DNA of 12,493 nt from Eimeria necatrix (lineage: Eukaryota; Apicomplexa; Conoidasida; Eucoccidiorida; Eimeriidae), in assembly GCF_000499385.1 (NCBI RefSeq), contig NW_013651823.1, forward strand, positions 1-12,493, read 5' to 3'. Positions 7,807 through 12,493 of this stretch are shown here, in pieces (position 1 is the stretch's first letter; each line of letters begins with the position of its first letter). Under the pieces are notes generated by a model, which saw only the letters and a program-made list of their open reading frames with translations, did no database searches and had not been told where the DNA came from. Both the position numbers and the translations under genes were made by a program.

Positions 7807-8391
7807 GGGGGGCTTCGGGCGAGGGGTTCGGCTCTGCTGCTGCTGCAGCAGCAGCGGCGAAAGGCTTTGCTTCTGCTGTTGCTGCTGCTGTTGCTGTTGC
7901 TGCTGCACCCTCGCATGCGGCTCTGCAGGACTCGGACCACTGCAGCAGCACAGCAGCAGCAGCAGCATCCGTCGGTGCTGCTGCTGCTGCTGCTGCTGCT
8001 GCTGCGTTCTGCGGTGTACGTACACCCGAGGCGCCGCGCGCCCCCTTAGCTCCTCGAGACACAGCTTTTGTCATAGCAGCAACTGCTTCTGCTGCTGCTG
8101 CTGCTTCTGCTGCTGCTGGCACGTGGGAAGCAAACAGCTGCTGCAGCTCCCTGTGCTGCTGCAGCACCTCCGCCTGCTGCTGCAGCAGCTCCCCGTGCTG
8201 CTGCAGCAGCTGCTCTATGCCCACAGACAGCGAGAGTCCCAAAGCCGCCAGCCGACTGCACGCACACAAACCCTAAACCCTAAACCCTAAACCCTAAACC
8301 CTAAAGCCGAGACGCTACTCCGGCAGCAGCAACAGCAGCAGCAGCAAACGAGTCCAGCAGCTTGGGAAACACTGCCGCGCTTAATCTCTTT

Positions 8392-8422
<31 letters not shown>

Positions 8423-8500
8423 AGTCAAGGGCATCATTATCCGCAAAAGCAGCAGCAGCAGCAAGGGCCGCATCATCAGCAGCAACCGCAGCGACAGCCT

Positions 8501-8546
<46 letters not shown>

Positions 8547-8696
8547 CCCGTAGATGGCGAGCAGCGGCAGCACCATGCTGACGTGGTAGCCCAAGTGCAG
8601 CAGCTGCGAAGCAGCAGCAGCAGCATGTTGTATTGAAAGCTGCAGATCAAAAGCAGCAGCAAGCAGCTGCTTCAGGGACACAAAAAAATCTATAAA

Positions 8697-8736
<40 letters not shown>

Positions 8737-8770
8737 GCGAAGGAAGCGCTAGCGCCGCCCCGCGGAGGCA

Positions 8771-8810
<40 letters not shown>

Positions 8811-9008
8811 CGGCAGCAGGTGCGGCTGCTCGTGAGTCAGCAGCGGGCGCGCCTGCTTGATTAGCTGCTGCAGCAGCAGCTGCTGCTGCTGCTGCTGCGG
8901 CCCTGCTGTTGAGGGACACAGCAGCAGCAGCCGCAGCAGACGAGCAGCAGCTGCCAATACACCTCGAGCCTTAAAAAAAAAGGGGGCCTTCCGGTGCTGC
9001 GCATTTAT

Positions 9009-9046
<38 letters not shown>

Positions 9047-9140
9047 GCAGCAGCAAGAATGGGATAAGCGCAGCAGCACCGAAGCAGCAGCTGCAGCAGA
9101 AGACTTCCTTCAGCAGCAAAAGACACAGCAGAGAAAGTAA

Positions 9141-9171
<31 letters not shown>

Positions 9172-9479
9172 CATGCAGCATCAGCAGCAACAGCAGTGTG
9201 AGGGCTTTGTTGCTGCTGCTGCTGCTGCTGCTGCTCACCTTGTACAGCAGCCGCTGCAGCAGCTCAAGTTCAGCAGCAAGCCACAAAGCCATCTTTTCCC
9301 TAGTTGAATGGAGGGCTTTTGCTGCTGCTGGGTCTAGGGTAGCAGCAGCAGGTGCTGCTGCTGCTGCTGCAGACATCACTTCTGCTGCAGCAGCAGCAGC
9401 TGCTGCTGCTGAAGAGCCGCAACAACGCCCCACCTGCTCAACGGCAGGCGCAGCTGCTGGCGACGCGGTCTCCATTGCC

Positions 9480-9515
<36 letters not shown>

Positions 9516-9557
9516 GCTGAAAGGCAGAAGTGCACTCGGTCCCACGCGTGCTTATTT

Positions 9558-9589
<32 letters not shown>

Positions 9590-9834
9590 TCTGCGTGGCG
9601 AAGACAAGCTGTTGAGTCTAGGGTTCGCCGCCGCACCTAAGGTTGCGGCTGCTGCAGTTGCTGCTGCTGCAGTTGCTGCTGCTGCAGTTGCTGCTGCTGC
9701 AGTTGCTGCTGCTGCAGCGGCTGCTGCTGCTGCTGTTGCTGCGCCTGTTGCTGCTGCTGCTGGAGGTGGTCGGGGGAGACACCGGGAGTGCCTCCAGGGA
9801 GGCGGCAGCGCTCGGTCACTTCAGGCGGCTGCTG
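7358..9834 (-). CDS. Unrecognised multi-exon protein with Ala/Gln/Ser runs
   Basis: No family recognised. Exons, 5' to 3' on the - strand: candidate 9834-9783 (PPEVTERCRLPGGTP after CTGCAG), 9516-9239 (acceptor CTTTCAG; poly-Gln, RAMETASPAAAPAVEQ, poly-Ala, ALHSTREKMALWLAAELELL, ending YK at AAG|GTGAGC), about 8867-8548 (LIKQARPLLTHEQPHLLPR, two poly-Gln runs, FIDFFVSLKQLLAAAFDLQL, then GYHVSMVLPLLAIYG, possibly a membrane segment) and 8255-7358 (acceptor GTGCAG; RLAALGLSLSVGIEQLLQQH coiled-coil-like Gln/Leu heptads, poly-Ala and poly-Ser, LPKQFVEFAVSAAPFIGSRS, an acidic DEEEWLW region, end ALIN). Phases match at 9783/9516 (1), 9239/8867 (0) and 8548/8255 (2). The intron 8547-8256 opens as GTCTGCTGCTG and closes after a TTTAGGG array. 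The first exon is uncertain, and a Gln-Leu run continues the first reading frame to a TAG at 9637. The last exon is the best supported. Confidence 0.6.
8268..8306. repeat. AAACCCT array in - strand gene intron
   Basis: About five AAACCCT units on the + strand, that is TTTAGGG in the sense of the - strand gene. They sit about 10 nt upstream of the acceptor TGTGCGTGCAG, within intron 8256-8547. Confidence 0.95.
9652..9716. repeat. 15-nt CTGCAGTTGCTGCTG tandem repeat
   Basis: Four in-register copies of CTGCAGTTGCTGCTG. Read on the - strand they give the pentapeptide LQQQQ repeated. Whether this is exon or intron of the - strand gene depends on the donor chosen: GTGTCT at 9782 makes it intronic, while reading on makes it a Gln-Leu C-terminal run ending in TAG at 9637. 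Confidence 0.85.
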
Positions 9835-10008
9835 CAGCAGCAGCAGCAGTTGCAGCAGCAGCAGCAGCAGCAGGTTTTTTACTCAAAAGAAACTAAATAA
9901 AAAGCAACAAAGCAGCAAATAGAAACAGAAATAAAGATAACTGAAGGAGGAGGCTCCAGTGAGCTGCCTGTGCCCCACAGGAGGCCCTCCCCACGGGGCC
10001 CCACTCGA

Positions 10009-10040
<32 letters not shown>

Positions 10041-10351
10041 GGCTAGCCATCTAGGAGCAGCAGCAGCAAGAGCTGCCGCTGCGAGAAGCTGTCAAGACAT
10101 ATCTTTTTTTGCTCAGGGCCCCTGCTGCTGCTGCTACTGCTGCTGCTGCTGCTGCTGCTGCATGTGCACTGCAGCATCCCACAGCCGACAGCAGCTAGCG
10201 GACCTTGCGGACGCTGCAGCAGCAGCAGTTGCTGCTGCATTCAGCTGCACACCTTCCTGGAGAGGAGCAGCAGCAGCAGCAGCAGCATCGGCAGCAGCAG
10301 CAGCGGCAGCAGCAGCCAGCCGGGCAGGGGCTAAGGCCCATACTTGGTAAG
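9835..10351. other. Region between divergent genes, CAG/CTG-rich
   Basis: It separates the - strand gene from the + strand mS29 start. From the - strand side, 9940 down to 9850 is pyrimidine-rich (CTTTATTTCTGTTTCTATTTG) and ends in CTG units then CAG, a good intron 3' end. A donor CAG|GTCGAG (- strand, near 10010) and an ATG at 10050 (MASRSSS...) could form an earlier exon, but the start context is weak. The rest is CTG/CAG runs with short unique spacers. The region must also hold the mS29 promoter, but no motif was recognised. Confidence 0.5.
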
Positions 10352-10431
10352 ATGCTGCAGCCGCGTGCTGCAGCAGCAAGGCGGCTGCTCTGGGCCCCCC
10401 ACTTTGGAAGGAGCAGCAGCTGTTGCTGCAG

Positions 10432-10469
<38 letters not shown>

Positions 10470-10781
10470 GCAGCAAATGGAGGCCCTTCGGGGTGTCCGT
10501 TGCTGCTGCGGTCCCCGTGCCCCGCCGCGCAGCAGCAACCTGCTGCTCCAACCCTAGCAGCAGCAGCAGCAGCAGCAGCAGCTGCAGCAGCAGCAGCAGC
10601 AGCAGCAGACGGTTTATATCGTTCGACCTGCCAAGGCACCCCACACGAACTGCATCTGCTGCTGACAGCCGTCGCCTCGATGCCCCTTTAGCTGATGCTG
10701 CTGCTGCTGCTGCACTGGAAGCAGCAGCAGCAGAAGAAGACCCCGACAGCAACATGGCTGCCTTCACTGCTTCGCTGCCCT

Positions 10782-10827
<46 letters not shown>

Positions 10828-10915
10828 TGATAAGGTCAAGATGCCGTATTTGTTTATTGACCCTGGAGGGGAGCGGATCCCCGTGCTGCGGCACTGCAGC
10901 ATAGACCAAAGTGAC

Positions 10916-10953
<38 letters not shown>

Positions 10954-11065
10954 TGCAGCAGCAGCAACAAGTCATGAAGCAGCAGCGCAGCAGGCCTCTG
11001 CGGAGGCAGAAGCCGGCTCTGATTTGAGCAAGGGCTTCGCTGGAAGTAGGCAGAAACATTATTGC

Positions 11066-11110
<45 letters not shown>

Positions 11111-11549
11111 AGCATGTGTCTGTGTCACCTTTGCATACGCTGCAGCAGTTCGTCGTCTTGCTGCTGCTGCTAGGTGTCGCTTTGGCTGTTGCTTCCCGTC
11201 CCTACTACTGCTGCTGCTGCTGCTAACATGTGCAGATTTAGCTGCTGCTGTGCTGCTGCTGCTGCTGCTGCTGCGCTGCTGCTGCTGCGCTGCTGCTGCT
11301 GCGCTGCTGCTGCAGTTGGGGTTGAGGACGTGGGCCGTTTTCGCTTATTTTCTCGCGAGCGGCTGCTGCAGCTCTTGCCTGAGGGCTTCGCCGGTAACCC
11401 TAAACCCTAAACCCTAAACCCTAAACCCTAAACCCTAATTCATAGGACGCAGTCCAGCTGAGCTGAGACAGAGCCTCTAGGCGCAGCGGCTGCAGCAGAG
11501 CCTCTGCCTGCGATTTAAATACTCTCATTTCCCCCGCTGCTGCCGCTGC

Positions 11550-11597
<48 letters not shown>

Positions 11598-11727
11598 AGG
11601 TGAGATGCACCGCGATCTGCTGCTGATCCCTTCCAGCTCTTCCCCCGTGGGAATGATGCTGCGAAAGACGGCGCTGGAGCTGCTGCTGCAGCTGCAGCAC
11701 TTTGCTGACGTGCAGGAAGCCCTCTAC

Positions 11728-11767
<40 letters not shown>

Positions 11768-11862
11768 CACCGCGGCAGCAGCAGCAGCAAGCTGTGGCCA
11801 CTGCGCCGGCGGTGGAGAGAGGGTTTTTAATCGACGGCCACAGAGGAGTCGGCAAGGTCAGC

Positions 11863-11899
<37 letters not shown>

Positions 11900-12158
11900 T
11901 GCTGCTGCTGCTGCTGCAGCTGCAGCGGTTGTATAGTTAACGGGCGCGGCGCAGCCACCTGCCGCTACAGCAGCAGCAAGATCCGCAGCCGCATCCACAG
12001 CAGCAGCAGCAGCAGCAGCAGCAGCACCCACAGACACAGCAGCAGCACCTGCAGCCTCACCCACAGCAACAGCAGCAGCACTCCCAGCAGCAGCAGCAGC
12101 AGCACCCCCAGTCCCAGCAGCAGCAGCAGCAGCAGCAGCAGCCCCCCCAGCCCCAGCC

Positions 12159-12253
<95 letters not shown>

Positions 12254-12411
12254 TGGTTGTGCGTGCTGCTGCGTGCAGAGTTACGTGCTGAACTACGTGG
12301 CGACTTGGGCGCGGGAAAATGGCTGGCTGCTGCTGTTCGAGCCCTTCCCCAGCAAGTTTGCTGCTGACCCCACAGAGATCAAACGCTCTGCAGCAGGCAT
12401 CTACATCCAGG

Positions 12412-12493
<82 letters not shown>
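10352..12493 (+). CDS. DAP3: Mitoribosomal small-subunit protein mS29 (DAP3 family), 5' part
   Basis: mS29 is a GTP-binding P-loop protein of the mitochondrial small ribosomal subunit. Exons: 10352-11045, 11316-11393, 11600-11856, 12279-12410; the gene continues beyond the window. All junctions agree in phase (1, 1, 0). The ATG at 10352 (aagATG) starts an Arg/Ala/Leu-rich, acid-free segment (MLQPRAAAARRLLWAPHFGR) typical of a mitochondrial presequence. Exon 1 then has Ser and Ala runs around DDKVKMPYLFIDPGGERIP. Exons 2-3 read GVEDVGRFRLFSRERLLQLL, PEGFAG, then EMHRDLLLIPSSSSPVGMML and RKTALELL, matching the family pattern of a PEG segment followed by (M)LxRKxALELL before the P-loop. After Ser and Gln insertions comes GFLIDGHRGVGK, and exon 4 opens with S, completing Walker A (GxxxxGKS), then YVLNYVATWARENGWLLLFE and EIKRSAAGIYIQ as in mS29. 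The Ser/Gln runs between helix and P-loop are insertions relative to the usual family. Donors are GTAGGC, GTAACCC, GTCAGC and GTCTGC. Confidence 0.85.
11395..11437. repeat. AAACCCT array in mS29 intron 2
   Basis: About six units beginning immediately at the donor (G|GTAACCCTAAACCC at 11394). The same intron ends in a (CTG) run and CAG at 11597-11599, so both repeat families share one 206-nt intron. Confidence 0.95.
11541..11599. repeat. (CTG)n run forming an intron 3' end
   Basis: A CTG run of roughly 19 units, slightly interrupted at its start (CCGCTG), ends in CTGCAG, whose CAG is the proposed acceptor of mS29 exon 3. It stands where a polypyrimidine tract would be expected. Confidence 0.85.
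11864..12252. repeat. Large CAG-rich array filling mS29 intron 3
   Basis: CAG units at 11865-11897, a short CTG stretch (about 11898-11925), then nearly continuous CAG with CAC, CCC and TCC interruptions to 12252, with a run of about 17-19 units at the end. It lies wholly inside the 422-nt intron 11857-12278 that splits the Walker A motif. Confidence 0.9.
12413..12493. repeat. Uninterrupted (CTG)27 at the window edge
   Basis: 27 perfect CTG units to the last base, starting two bases into the next mS29 intron (CAG|GTCTGCTG). The true length is unknown because the window ends inside it. Such a run is also a likely place for an assembly break. Confidence 0.95.

Noticed and set aside
9198..9896. 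+ strand open frame of 232 codons
   Set aside because: Made of Leu, Ala and Cys runs opposite the - strand exons, which carry unique segments such as STREKMALWLAAELELLQ and a good donor.
10195..10902. Long - strand open frame opposite mS29 exon 1
   Set aside because: Antisense shadow of CAG runs (poly-Leu, poly-Cys). The + strand has a presequence, phase-matched exons and protein-like unique segments.

Overview
The window looks like nuclear DNA of an avian coccidian, most likely Eimeria. The grounds are the dense mix of long CAG/CTG runs, interstitial telomere-type AAACCCT/TTTAGGG arrays in both orientations, poly-Ala/Gln/Ser tracts inside otherwise ordinary proteins, and intron-rich genes with no operon structure. 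No search was run, so the genus is an inference from this repeat signature, which is known from Eimeria genomes.

Layout, left to right. 1-216 is GC-rich and holds a tandem 12-nt palindrome. 217-885 is the start of an unrecognised + strand gene. 466-1480 and 2643-3758 are telomere-like arrays with short unique spacers, separated by a strongly AT-rich island (about 1500-2640). 3764-5538 is a + strand ankyrin-repeat gene whose short exons lie as islands between telomere-like arrays. 5657-7370 has no confident gene and holds three different satellites in series: a 23-nt array, a 17-nt array related to it, and an AGCT-type tetranucleotide tract. 7358-9834 is a multi-exon gene on the - strand, rich in Ala, Gln and Ser runs. 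10352 to the right edge is the first part of a + strand gene for the mitochondrial small-subunit ribosomal protein mS29 (DAP3 family). It has four exons in the window and runs off the end inside a (CTG) run.

The two most secure genes were rebuilt by matching splice phases across repeat-filled introns. The mS29 exons join in phase to give a basic acid-free N-terminus, the family's conserved pre-P-loop helix, a Walker A motif split by an intron between GK and S, and the following family segment. The ankyrin exons join to give a classic TPLHLA repeat and a C-terminal cap.

The genes share no obvious pathway. The unifying theme is how repeats and genes coexist. Telomere-like heptamers sit directly at splice sites and supply stop codons. 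CAG-sense runs are mostly exonic (Gln, Ala, Ser), whereas CTG-sense runs are mostly intronic. A palindrome built on GGTGTACGTACACC is scattered over the window and expanded into the satellite block between the two convergent genes.
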